Assembly (NCBI RefSeq): GCF_002355515.1
Contig: NZ_AP014809.1
Span: 3,682,501 to 3,746,500 of the forward strand
Length of the DNA: 64,000 nt
Direction: 5' to 3'
Source of the DNA: Methylorubrum populi
Lineage (GTDB): Bacteria; Pseudomonadota; Alphaproteobacteria; Rhizobiales; Beijerinckiaceae
The position numbers and the translations under genes were made by a program. The notes beneath the pieces were generated by a model, which was not told the origin of the DNA, ran no database searches, and saw only the letters and a program-made list of their open reading frames with translations. Of the stretch, positions 19,100 through 28,576 are shown piece by piece. Every line of letters begins with the position of its first letter. Positions within the stretch are counted from its first letter, which is position 1.

Positions 19100-21370
19100 A
19101 TGGCCGATACCGACCGGAATGGGATGCCGAAGCCGCGCACGTCGCGCACGCGAATCCGCGAAGGCTCGCCGCATCCCCGCGGTGCGACCTGGGACGGCCG
19201 CGGCGTGAACTTCGCGCTGTTCTCGGCCCACGCCACCAAGGTCGAGCTGTGCCTGTTCGACGACGAGGGCAAGAACGAGATCGAGCGCATCGAGTTGCCG
19301 GAATATACCGACGAGGTCTGGCACGGCTATCTGCCGGATGCGCGCCCCGGCACGATCTACGGCTACCGCGTTCACGGCCCCTACGAGCCGGAGGCCGGCC
19401 ACCGCTTCAACCCCAACAAGCTGCTGATCGACCCCTACGCCAAGGGCCTCGTCGGCACCATCGAGTGGAATCCGGCGCTGTTCGGCTACCAGATGGAGAC
19501 CGGCGACGACCTCACCTTCGACGAGCGCGACTCCGCTCCCTACACCCGCCGCTCCCGCGTGATCGACCCGGCCTTCACCTGGGGCCGCGATGCCAAGCCG
19601 CGCGTGCCGTGGGAGCGCACCATCGTCTACGAAACCCACGTCAAAGGTTTCACCAAACTGCATCCGGCGGTGCCGGAGAAGCTGCGCGGCACTTATGCCG
19701 GCATGGGGCACCCGGCGGTGCTCGACTACATCAAGAGCCTCGGCATCACCTCGGTCGAGTTGCTGCCGGTCCACTCCTTCGTGCAGGACGATTACCTGCA
19801 GCAGAAGGGGCTGATCAATTACTGGGGCTACAATACCATCTCGTTCTTCACGCCCGCCCGGCGCTACGCCGCGGTGCCGGACTTCGCCTTCTCCGAATTC
19901 AAGGAGATGGTGGCGCGCATGCACGGCGCCGGTCTCGAAGTCATCCTCGACGTGGTCTACAACCACACGGCGGAGGGCAACGAGAAGGGTCCGACGCTCT
20001 CGTTCAAGGGCGTCGACAACGCCTCCTACTACCGGCTGCTGCCGAACCAGCCGCGCTACTACATCAACGACACCGGCACGGGGAACACCTTCAACCTCTC
20101 GCATCCCCGCGTGCTGCAGCTCGTCACGGACAGCCTGCGCTACTGGGCCAACGAGATGCGGGTCGACGGCTTCCGCTTCGACCTCGCCACCATCCTCGGC
20201 CGCGAGCCCTACGGCTTCGACGAGGGCGGCGGCTTCCTCGACACCTGCCGCCAGGACCCAGTGCTCAACGACGTGAAGCTGATTGCTGAGCCGTGGGATT
20301 GCGGCCCCGGCGGTTATCAGGTCGGCGGCTTCCCGCCGGGCTGGGCCGAGTGGAACGACCGGTTCCGCGACGACGTGCGCGGCTACTGGAAGGGCGATGC
20401 CGGACTTCTGCCGGGGCTCGCCTCGCGCATCACCGCCTCGGCCGACAAGTTCAACAAGCGCGGACGCCGGCCCTGGGCCTCGGTGAACTTCATCACGGCG
20501 CATGACGGGTTCACGCTCAACGACACGGTCTCGTACAACGAGAAGCACAACGAGGCCAACGGCGAGGGCAACCGCGACGGGCACGGCCACAACTTGTCCT
20601 ACAATTATGGCGTCGAGGGCCCGACCGACGATCCCGAGATCCGCTCGGTGCGCCTGCGCCAGATGCGCAACATGCTGGCCACCCTGTTCCTGTCGAAGGG
20701 CACGCCGATGCTGCTGGCCGGCGACGAGTTCGCCCGGACTCAGCAGGGCAACAACAACGCGTACTGCCAGGACAACGAGGTCTCCTGGGTCGATTGGGGC
20801 GCCATCGGCGAGGAGGAACGCGATCTCGCCGAGTTCACACAGCGCCTGATCCTGCTGCGCAACGCCCTGCCGATGCTCTCGCGCGGGCGCTTCGTGACGG
20901 GCGCCTACGACGAGGAGTTCGGCGTCAAGGACGTGACGTGGCTTACGCCCGCCGGCACCGAGATGAGCCCGGAGAACTGGAACGACGGCAATTCGCGCAC
21001 GCTCGCCGTCCTGCTCGACGGGCGCGCCCAGGCGAGCGGCATCCACAAGCGCGGCGGCGATGCGACGCTGCTCCTGTTCTACAACGCCTATCACGATGTG
21101 GTCGACTTCACCCTACCCGAGGCGCCCGGCGGCACCGCCTGGACGCGGCTGCTCGACACCAACCTGCCGGATAGCCAGGAGATCGAGAGCTTCGCCGTGG
21201 GCGAGAGCTACTCGGTCACGGGCCGCTCGATGCTGATGTTCGTTCTCAAGCCGATCGAGAGCGAGAGCGAGGAGCACAGCGACATGGAGCGCTCCTACCA
21301 GTATGTGATGCAGGCCTTCGAGCGGGCGAACGTCGAGAGCGTAAGCTTCGGCATCGACGAGGAGGTCTGA
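19100..21370 (+). CDS. glgX: Glycogen debranching enzyme GlgX
   Basis: 756 residues, GH13 isoamylase-type alpha-1,6-glucosidase that trims limit dextrins made by glycogen phosphorylase. N-terminal CBM48-like domain (GATWDGRGVNFALFSAHATKVELCLFD shown here in part), then the GH13 barrel with LEVILDVVYNHT, nucleophile Asp in VDGFRFDLAT, acid/base Glu in LIAEPWD, and the HDG motif in ITAHDGFTLND. The C-terminal beta domain ends with an acidic tail. ATG 19100 has GGGACGA upstream; the open frame to 18911 is ignored. The usual glg neighbours (glgA, B, C, P) are absent, and an IS element lies 46 bases after the stop. Confidence 0.93.
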   Translation: MADTDRNGMPKPRTSRTRIREGSPHPRGATWDGRGVNFALFSAHATKVELCLFDDEGKNEIERIELPEYTDEVWHGYLPDARPGTIYGYRVHGPYEPEAGHRFNPNKLLIDPYAKGLVGTIEWNPALFGYQMETGDDLTFDERDSAPYTRRSRVIDPAFTWGRDAKPRVPWERTIVYETHVKGFTKLHPAVPEKLRGTYAGMGHPAVLDYIKSLGITSVELLPVHSFVQDDYLQQKGLINYWGYNTISFFTPARRYAAVPDFAFSEFKEMVARMHGAGLEVILDVVYNHTAEGNEKGPTLSFKGVDNASYYRLLPNQPRYYINDTGTGNTFNLSHPRVLQLVTDSLRYWANEMRVDGFRFDLATILGREPYGFDEGGGFLDTCRQDPVLNDVKLIAEPWDCGPGGYQVGGFPPGWAEWNDRFRDDVRGYWKGDAGLLPGLASRITASADKFNKRGRRPWASVNFITAHDGFTLNDTVSYNEKHNEANGEGNRDGHGHNLSYNYGVEGPTDDPEIRSVRLRQMRNMLATLFLSKGTPMLLAGDEFARTQQGNNNAYCQDNEVSWVDWGAIGEEERDLAEFTQRLILLRNALPMLSRGRFVTGAYDEEFGVKDVTWLTPAGTEMSPENWNDGNSRTLAVLLDGRAQASGIHKRGGDATLLLFYNAYHDVVDFTLPEAPGGTAWTRLLDTNLPDSQEIESFAVGESYSVTGRSMLMFVLKPIESESEEHSDMERSYQYVMQAFERANVESVSFGIDEEV

Positions 21371-21412
21371 CGCCGGGGGAGCGGCCACCCTGTGCGGGCG
21401 GTCTCTCCCACC

Positions 21413-21416
21413 CTAG
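21413..21416. repeat. Target-site duplication, left (CTAG)
   Basis: CTAG directly abuts the left inverted repeat and is repeated at 23034-23037, as expected for a 4-bp duplication of the IS1380 family. Confidence 0.75.
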
Positions 21417-21429
21417 CCTGTCTTATTCA
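21417..21429 (+). repeat. Left terminal inverted repeat of the IS
   Basis: CCTGTCTTATTCA; pairs with 23021-23033 with one mismatch at position 3. Confidence 0.85.
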
Positions 21430-21529
21430 CGAGGGCAGTGGATCTGTGGTGGCGAGCGTAGCGTAAGGCATTGATAGGGCTTAGGGATTGGGTGCTGACA
21501 CCAACCTTTTTCACCTGATCGAGCCCGCC

Positions 21530-22882
21530 ATGCCCGCCATGTCCGATCCTACGGTGCTCCCGTTCGCGTTTCCATCCGTGAGAGCCAAGAAGCTCACAGC
21601 TGCCTTCGATGGCGGACGCCTGTCCTCGGACGGCGGTGTCCTGCTGCTGGCCCAGGCCGCCCGACGGTTGGGCATCGCCGAGAAGCTCGCTGCGGTGATC
21701 CCGGACCGGCGCGATCCGAGCCGGATCGTGCATCCGCTTCCCGAGATCCTTCTGGCGCGCATCCTGGCCATCGCCTGCGGTTACGAGGACGCCGACGACC
21801 TCGACCACCTGCGCGCCGATCCTGCGTTCAAGCTCGCCTGTGGGCGGCTGCCCGAGAGCGGCGTCGACCTGATGAGCCAGCCCACTGTCTCGCGGCTGGA
21901 GAACACCCCCGGCCTGCGCGACCTGATCCGGCTCGGGCGGGTGCTGGTCGACCTGTACTGCGCCAGCTATGCCACGCCGCCCGAGGCCGTCACGCTGGAT
22001 ATCGACGACACCTGCGACGTGGTCCATGGCCAGCAGCAACTCTCGCTGTTCAACGCCCACCACGATGCGCGCTGCTTTCTCCCCATCCACGTCTACGACA
22101 CTGCCACCTCACGCCCGGTGGCGATGATCCTGCGTCCAGGTAAGACGCCCTCTGGCCGCGAGGTCCGAGGCCATCTGCGCCGCCTCGTCCGAGCGATCCG
22201 CCATCACTGGCCCAAGACCGCGATCACCATCCGGGGCGACGGCCATTACGGGCGGCCCGAGGCCATGAACTGGTGCGAAGACAACGGCGTCGCTTACGTC
22301 TTCGGCCTGACCGGCACGAAGGCGCTGGCCGCCAAGGTCGAGGATATCGCCGATACCATCCGGGTGGTGCGGGCCATCGGCGACAAGGATGCGGTGCGCG
22401 GCTTTGCCGAGACCACGCACGCGGCCAAGTCCTGGCGGCAGCAACGCCGCGTCGCCGCCCGCATCGAGGCGACCCGCCTTGGTCTCGATATCCGCTACGT
22501 GGTCACGAACATCGCCACCGGCACGCCCGAATGGCTCTACGCCGAGCTGTACTGCGCCCGCGGACAGGCCGAGAACTTGATCAAGCTCCACAAGGGCCAG
22601 CTCGCCTCCGACCGTACCTCGTGCCGGAACCCCGCCGCCAACCAGATGCGGCTCGTCCTGCACACCGCTGCCTATTGGCTGATGCTCACCGTGCGCGAGG
22701 CCGTCCCGACCGCGCACCGCCTCGCCAGGGCCGAGTTTGCAACAATCCGCCTCCGGCTGCTCAAGCTCGGAACCCGTATCCGCGAGACCGCTGCCCGCGT
22801 CCGCCTCGCCTTCGCCGCCGCCTGTCCAGAAGCCGACCTGATCCGCCACCTTGCGACTGCGCTCGCCCCGGCACCGGCCTGA
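21530..22882 (+). CDS. IS1380-family DDE transposase
   Basis: About 450 residues. Landmarks of the IS1380 family are LSSDGGVLLLAQAARRLGI near the N-terminus, LDIDDTCDVVHGQQQ (first Asp of the DDE triad), TITIRGDGHYGRPEAMNWCE (second Asp) and the late YCARGQAENLIKLHKGQL with the conserved Glu. The frame is open from a TTG at 21488; ATG 21530 or 21539 are the better starts. No frameshift or internal stop is seen, so the enzyme should be functional. Codon use is like the host, suggesting an element that circulates within methylobacteria or close relatives. Confidence 0.9.
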   Translation: MPAMSDPTVLPFAFPSVRAKKLTAAFDGGRLSSDGGVLLLAQAARRLGIAEKLAAVIPDRRDPSRIVHPLPEILLARILAIACGYEDADDLDHLRADPAFKLACGRLPESGVDLMSQPTVSRLENTPGLRDLIRLGRVLVDLYCASYATPPEAVTLDIDDTCDVVHGQQQLSLFNAHHDARCFLPIHVYDTATSRPVAMILRPGKTPSGREVRGHLRRLVRAIRHHWPKTAITIRGDGHYGRPEAMNWCEDNGVAYVFGLTGTKALAAKVEDIADTIRVVRAIGDKDAVRGFAETTHAAKSWRQQRRVAARIEATRLGLDIRYVVTNIATGTPEWLYAELYCARGQAENLIKLHKGQLASDRTSCRNPAANQMRLVLHTAAYWLMLTVREAVPTAHRLARAEFATIRLRLLKLGTRIRETAARVRLAFAAACPEADLIRHLATALAPAPA

Positions 22883-23020
22883 ACGACGGGGCTGCGACGC
22901 CCCAACGAACCCGCTCCCGTCCCTCCATCGCCGACCGAACAATCCCGATCCACACGCGTCAGAACAGACGAGCGATCGCGCGCGCCATCAGCCCAAAACG
23001 CAGCGTACGCCGATGCCCGA

Positions 23021-23033
23021 TGAATAAGACGGG
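23021..23033 (-). repeat. Right terminal inverted repeat of the IS
   Basis: TGAATAAGACGGG on the plus strand; complement matches the left repeat at 12 of 13 positions. Confidence 0.85.
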
Positions 23034-23037
23034 CTAG
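23034..23037. repeat. Target-site duplication, right (CTAG)
   Basis: Second copy of the CTAG duplication flanking the IS. Confidence 0.75.
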
Positions 23038-23160
23038 ACTTTGCATCGTCTTTCTGCCGAGGCTCAGGCTCATCGTTCGGCTCGACGCTCTACTCTGCAG
23101 CAGTGAGGAGGCGGCGGCGACGCCGGTGGCCTCGACCATCACGCCACGCCGCGGGTCCGC

Positions 23161-24756
<1,596 letters not shown>

Positions 24757-24782
24757 CCGGCGCGGCAGACCGGGAGAGCAGC

Positions 24783-25100
24783 ATGGCTCAGGGCGACAAG
24801 TCGAAATACACCGACAAGCAGATCCGCAAGGCGGAGCATATCGCCGAATCCTACGAGGCCCGCGGCGTGTCCGAGAAGGAAGCGGAATCCCGCGCCTGGG
24901 CGACCGTCAACAAGGATGACGGCGGCGGCAAGAAGCCCGGCGGCTCGGGTCGCGGTCGCACCACCGGCCATCCCGCCGCGCACAAGGGCGGTCGCAGCGG
25001 CGGCACGGCGTCGGCCTCACGAACCAAGGAACAGCGCTCGGCTTCCGCGAAGAAGGCGGCCGAGACGCGCAAGCGGAACGCCGCGAAGAAGGCGGGTTGA
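24783..25100 (+). CDS. Basic KGG-type protein (often named plasmid stabilization protein)
   Basis: 105 residues. Residues 1-45 form a small helical domain (YTDKQIRKAEHIAESYEARGVSEKEAESRAWATVNKD, seen in pieces), followed by a Gly/Lys-rich linker (GGGKKPGGSGRGR) and an Ala/Lys/Arg-rich tail (KKAAETRKRNAAKKAG) like a histone-type tail. Such proteins are annotated by tradition as plasmid stabilization proteins, with no proven role; DNA or nucleic-acid binding is a reasonable inference. ATG 24783 has GGGAGAGCAGC upstream. It lies 26 bases after the LOV kinase stop, so it may be cotranscribed with it. Confidence 0.75.
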   Translation: MAQGDKSKYTDKQIRKAEHIAESYEARGVSEKEAESRAWATVNKDDGGGKKPGGSGRGRTTGHPAAHKGGRSGGTASASRTKEQRSASAKKAAETRKRNAAKKAG

Positions 25101-25114
25101 TCGAAGACACATGA

Positions 25115-25138
25115 CCCTCCCCCGCGGAGGGGGGAGGG
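25115..25138. terminator. Bidirectional terminator between KGG gene and icd
   Basis: A perfect 9-bp GC stem (CCCTCCCCC 25115-25123, GGGGGAGGG 25130-25138) with a 6-base loop lies between the convergent genes. There is no long T run. Confidence 0.55.
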
Positions 25139-25155
25139 GTTGCAGGGCGGCTGCC

Positions 25156-26370
25156 TCAGACAGCCATCGCCGTCTTCAGGTTCTCATCGACCTTGTCGAG
25201 GAAGCTGTCGGTGGTGAGCCACTTCTGGTCGGGGCCGACGAGGAGGGCGAGGTCCTTCGTCATGTGTCCGGACTCGACGGTATCGACGCAAACCTTCTCC
25301 AGCGTCGAGGCGAACTTCGCGAGATCCGCGTTGTCGTCGAGCTTGGCCCGGTGGGCGAGGCCGCGGGTCCAGGCGAAGATCGAGGCGATCGAGTTGGTCG
25401 AGGTCGCCTTGCCCTTCTGGTGCTCGCGGTAGTGGCGCGTCACGGTGCCGTGGGCAGCCTCGGCCTCGACGGTCTGGCCGTCCGGGGTCATCAGCACGGA
25501 GGTCATCAGGCCGAGCGAGCCGAAGCCCTGCGCAGCGGTGTCCGACTGCACGTCGCCGTCGTAGTTCTTGCAGGCCCAGACATAGCCGCCCGACCATTTC
25601 AGGCACGAGGCGACCATGTCGTCGATCAGGCGATGCTCGTAGGTGAGGCCAAGCGACTGGAACTTCGACTTGAACTCCTCGTCGAACACCTTCTGGAACA
25701 GATCCTTGAACCGCCCGTCATAGGTCTTGAGGATGGTGTTCTTGGTCGAGAGATAGACCGGGTACTTGCGGGCGAGGCCGTAGTTGAACGAGGCCCGGGC
25801 AAAATCGATGATCGACTGGTCGAGGTTGTACATCGACATCGCGACGCCGGCGTCCGGGAACTTGAACACCTCCTTCTCGATGACCGTGCCGTCGTCACCC
25901 TCGAACTTGATGGTGAGGCGGCCCTTGCCGGGCACCTTGAAGTCGGTGGCGCGGTACTGGTCGCCGTAGGCGTGGCGGCCGATCACGAAGGGCTGGGTCC
26001 AGCCCGGCACGAGGCGCGGCACGTTCGAGCAGATGATCGGCTCGCGAAAGATCACGCCGCCGAGGATGTTGCGGATCGTGCCGTTGGGCGAGCGCCACAT
26101 CTCCTTGAGCTTGAACTCCTCGACGCGAGCCTCGTCCGGCGTGATGGTGGCGCATTTCACGCCGACGCCGTGGCGCTTGATCGCCTCGGCCGCATCGATC
26201 GTCACCTGATCGTTGGTGGCGTCGCGGTGCTCGACGCCGAGGTCGTAATAGTCGAGGTCGAGATCCAGGTAGGGGTGGATGAGCTTGTTCTTGATCTCCG
26301 CCCAGATGATCCGGGTCATCTCGTCGCCGTCGAGCTCGACGACCGGATTGGCCACCTTGATCTTCGCCAT
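25156..26370 (-). CDS. icd: Isocitrate dehydrogenase (NADP+)
   Basis: 404 residues, the homodimeric eukaryote-like type II IDH of the TCA cycle: oxidative decarboxylation of isocitrate to 2-oxoglutarate with [26 protein letters not shown] at the N-terminus, [12 protein letters not shown] for substrate contact, [21 protein letters not shown] for metal and substrate, and [16 protein letters not shown] for NADP discrimination are visible. ATG 26370 has GAGGGACCGAC just upstream. A sigma70-like promoter is visible at 26449-26476. It is convergent with the KGG gene and divergent from the Fae paralogue. Confidence 0.95.
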   Translation of the reverse strand: MAKIKVANPVVELDGDEMTRIIWAEIKNKLIHPYLDLDLDYYDLGVEHRDATNDQVTIDAAEAIKRHGVGVKCATITPDEARVEEFKLKEMWRSPNGTIRNILGGVIFREPIICSNVPRLVPGWTQPFVIGRHAYGDQYRATDFKVPGKGRLTIKFEGDDGTVIEKEVFKFPDAGVAMSMYNLDQSIIDFARASFNYGLARKYPVYLSTKNTILKTYDGRFKDLFQKVFDEEFKSKFQSLGLTYEHRLIDDMVASCLKWSGGYVWACKNYDGDVQSDTAAQGFGSLGLMTSVLMTPDGQTVEAEAAHGTVTRHYREHQKGKATSTNSIASIFAWTRGLAHRAKLDDNADLAKFASTLEKVCVDTVESGHMTKDLALLVGPDQKWLTTDSFLDKVDENLKTAMAV

Positions 26371-26813
26371 GTCGGTCCCTCAGTTGCCCGGTGCCGCGCG
26401 CCCGGCCGATTGCCCGTCGCACGTCCTCTCCGGAACCCTGTCGCCGCCCCTATAACGCAGCGCAGCAAGGCGACAAAGCCGGGCTCGAAGCGCCGGTTTC
26501 GGATGAGTGAAACTGTTACTGCCCCCTTCGGAACGGCAACAGGCTCTGCAGGCGAAATCCGAGCCAGATCGAAATCGACCATCCGCCGGTTGCTGACCGG
26601 AGGCGGGCTCGGCCGGAAGGGACGGGCCGGTGCGACGCCCACGGTCCTCGCCGTCCCGAACGGCACCTCACGCAGGTGCGCATCACCGAAGCGCATGTCG
26701 CTCCCGCACAAGAGCGCACGCCACGGCCGCGCTAAGCGGCCTGGACAAACCCGGCCAGCGCTGCAACGACCCGCGCGTCAAGAAAAACGGCCGATCACGA
26801 GGAAGGACACACC
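26371..26813. other. Divergent intergenic region icd / Fae paralogue
   Basis: 443 bases without a supported gene. It holds the icd promoter (26449-26476) and the ribosome site GGAAGGA of the Fae-like gene. No clear promoter for the plus strand was found. Arginine-rich open frames crossing it are shadows. Confidence 0.4.
26449..26476 (-). promoter_or_regulatory. Sigma70-like promoter of icd
   Basis: On the minus strand TTGTCG (26471-26476) and TATAGG (26449-26454) are separated by 16 bases, about 80 bases upstream of the icd start codon. Read by eye; not experimentally known. Confidence 0.5.
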
Positions 26814-27362
26814 ATGAGCGATCGCATCATCCTGCGCGCCGGCGAGGCCCTCGTCGCGGGCGGTCCGCCCAATACGGCGAGCGAGCCCGAGGTCATCATC
26901 GGCGAACTCGACGGCCCCGTCGGCACCGCCCTCGCAACACTCACCGGCGATCAGGTCGTCGGCCACAGCCGCGTCTTCGCGCTCCTGAACACCGACATCA
27001 TGGTCCGCCCGGTGACCTTGTGCGTCTCCAAAGTGAGCGTGACCGAGAACAAGTACACCTCGATCCTGATGGGCACGGTGCAGTACGCCATCGCCAACGG
27101 CGTGCTCGACGCGGTGCGCGCCGGCTACATCCCCAAGGAGAAGGCCAACGATCTCGGCATCATCTGCTCGGTCTGGCTCAGCCCCGGCGTGATCCAGGCC
27201 GAGAGCGTCGATCACAAGGCTTTGTTCGAGATCCAGCGCAAGGGCATGACCGAGGCGATCCGCAAGGCCATGACCAACGAGCCCTCGATCGACTGGCTCC
27301 TCGAGAACCAGGACAAGATCGTCCACAAATACTACCAGATGGGCCTCGACGGTAAGATTTGA
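26814..27362 (+). CDS. Formaldehyde-activating enzyme (Fae) paralogue
   Basis: 182 residues. RAGEALVAGG at the start, a II-G segment near residue 30, VRPVTLCVSKVSV, MGTVQYAIANGVLDAVRAGYIPKEKANDLG and the C-terminal KGMTEAIRKAMTNEPS follow the Fae fold, which condenses formaldehyde with tetrahydromethanopterin in methylotrophs. Compared, from memory, with canonical M. extorquens Fae, the position of the proposed catalytic histidine (before the IDLIIG segment) seems to be Glu (SEPEVIIG), so this is probably one of the extra Fae homologues (Fae2/Fae3 type), not the main enzyme. ATG 26814 has GGAAGGA upstream. Divergent from icd. Its true role is unknown. Confidence 0.8.
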   Translation: MSDRIILRAGEALVAGGPPNTASEPEVIIGELDGPVGTALATLTGDQVVGHSRVFALLNTDIMVRPVTLCVSKVSVTENKYTSILMGTVQYAIANGVLDAVRAGYIPKEKANDLGIICSVWLSPGVIQAESVDHKALFEIQRKGMTEAIRKAMTNEPSIDWLLENQDKIVHKYYQMGLDGKI

Positions 27363-27470
27363 GGTTTTGGAGGGTTCGCGCCGCCGGTTTCGCCGGTGGC
27401 GCGGGCCCGATCGATCATCGGCGACGCCGGGCCGATTGAGACGGCGACCGAAGCGTGCGAGAGGGCGGCC

Positions 27471-28208
27471 ATGAGCGCCCCCGTCGTCATCCTGGTCGAG
27501 CCGCAACTCGCCGAGAACATCGGCATGACCGCCCGCGCCATGGCGAATTTCGGCCTGTCCGAGCTGCGCCTCGTCGCGCCGAAGAACGGCTGGCCGAAAA
27601 AGGGCGTGCGTGAGGCGGCCTCCGGCGCAACCCACGTGCTCGACGGGGCCAAGGTCTACGACACCCTGCCGGAAGCCGTCAGCGACCTGCACCACGTCCT
27701 CGCCACCACCGCCCGGGAACGCGGGCAGATGAAGCGGGTCTTCGCCCCCGAGGAGGCGATGACGGCGGTCGCCGAGCGGATCGGGCGCGGCGAGCGGGTC
27801 GGGCTGATGTTCGGGCGCGAGCGGGTGGGCCTCACCAACGACGAGGTGTCGCTGGCCGACGCCATCGTTACCTTCCCGGTGACGGACGCGTTTCCCTCGC
27901 TCAATCTCGCCCAGGCCGTGCTGCTGATGGGCTACGAGTGGCGCCGCGCCGCCGGTCTCGCCACGCTACGCTTCTCCGGCGAGATGCTCTCGCCGCCGGC
28001 CACCCGCGAGGCGCTGCTCTCGTTGTTCGCGAGCCTGGAGGAGACCCTGGCGGGCGCCGGCTTCTACCCGCCGGAGAAGCAGGAGATCATCGCCCGCAAC
28101 ATGCGCGACATGCTCCATCGCATGGCGATGACCGAGCAGGATGTGCGCACCTTCCGCGGCGCGCTGCGGGCGCTCAACCGCGCCAAGCCGAAGGACGACG
28201 AGGCTTAA
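27471..28208 (+). CDS. trmJ: tRNA (cytidine/uridine-2'-O)-methyltransferase TrmJ
   Basis: 245-residue SPOUT enzyme that 2'-O-methylates position 32 of tRNA anticodon loops. Motif 1 NIGMTARAMANFG, motif 2 GLMFGRERVGLTNDE and motif 3 FPSLNLAQAVLLMGYEW of the trefoil-knot fold are clear; the C-terminal helical extension (IIARNMRDMLHRMAMTEQDVRTFRGALRAL, seen in pieces) is typical of TrmJ. ATG 27471 has GAGAGGGC upstream; the frame to 27396 is ignored. It is 108 bases after the Fae-like gene on the same strand. Cytosolic homodimer expected. Confidence 0.9.
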   Translation: MSAPVVILVEPQLAENIGMTARAMANFGLSELRLVAPKNGWPKKGVREAASGATHVLDGAKVYDTLPEAVSDLHHVLATTARERGQMKRVFAPEEAMTAVAERIGRGERVGLMFGRERVGLTNDEVSLADAIVTFPVTDAFPSLNLAQAVLLMGYEWRRAAGLATLRFSGEMLSPPATREALLSLFASLEETLAGAGFYPPEKQEIIARNMRDMLHRMAMTEQDVRTFRGALRALNRAKPKDDEA

Positions 28209-28212
28209 GGCC

Positions 28213-28554
28213 TTACCGCCGCACCAGACCGAAGCGCGTCAGGCAGACATGTTTGGCGAGCGAGGCGGGGGCGATTGGCGTGGCCGGCGTCGTCCCGTAG
28301 GGCTCGCCGGTCGCCGCGTCCTCGGGCGCCCGGAAGTCGCCTTGAACGTAGCGCGTCTCGCAATCGTCGAACTTGTTGCAGACCGCGAGCTTGGTGCAGA
28401 TCGTCCGGCCCGCCCGTTCGTAGATGTAATAGGTCGCCCCGGAATAGGGAGGCCGGGGAAAGGACTCGGTTCGCACCGTCGTGACGTCCTGCGCGCTCGC
28501 CGCCGCCGATAACAGCGCCGGGAGCAGCCCCCATCCCACCGCCGCGCGCATCAT
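28213..28554 (-). CDS. Small secreted protein with four cysteines
   Basis: 113 residues. Signal peptide MMRAAVGWGLLPALLSAAASA, then a mature domain of about 90 residues with cysteines in RTICTKLAVCNKFDDCETRYV and a late one in KHVCLTRFG, suggesting two disulfides in the periplasm. No family recognised. The frame starts at ATG 28554, 22 bases downstream of the ADH-like gene's stop on the other side (that gene ends at 28577), so transcription from a shared upstream region is not expected. Convergent with trmJ, 4 bases apart. Confidence 0.65.
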   Translation of the reverse strand: MMRAAVGWGLLPALLSAAASAQDVTTVRTESFPRPPYSGATYYIYERAGRTICTKLAVCNKFDDCETRYVQGDFRAPEDAATGEPYGTTPATPIAPASLAKHVCLTRFGLVRR

Positions 28555-28576
28555 CCGCTCCTCAGGCGCCGAACCG

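Larger units (their letters stand above)
21417..23033 (+). mobile_element. IS1380-family insertion sequence, complete
   Basis: 1617 bp with a single transposase gene, terminal inverted repeats (CCTGTCTTATTCA at the left, CCCGTCTTATTCA on the complement at the right; 12 of 13 match) and flanking CTAG duplications. All parts look intact, so it is likely recent and possibly still active. It is inserted between glgX and the LOV kinase, starting 46 bases after the glgX stop and ending 127 bases before the kinase start, so it may alter the kinase promoter. Confidence 0.9.

Noticed and set aside
19013..21094. 693-codon minus-strand frame opposite glgX
   Set aside because: The antisense shadow of a verified debranching enzyme gene.
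26316..26711. 131-codon minus-strand frame overlapping the icd start
   Set aside because: Out of frame with icd and reading through its promoter region; no support.
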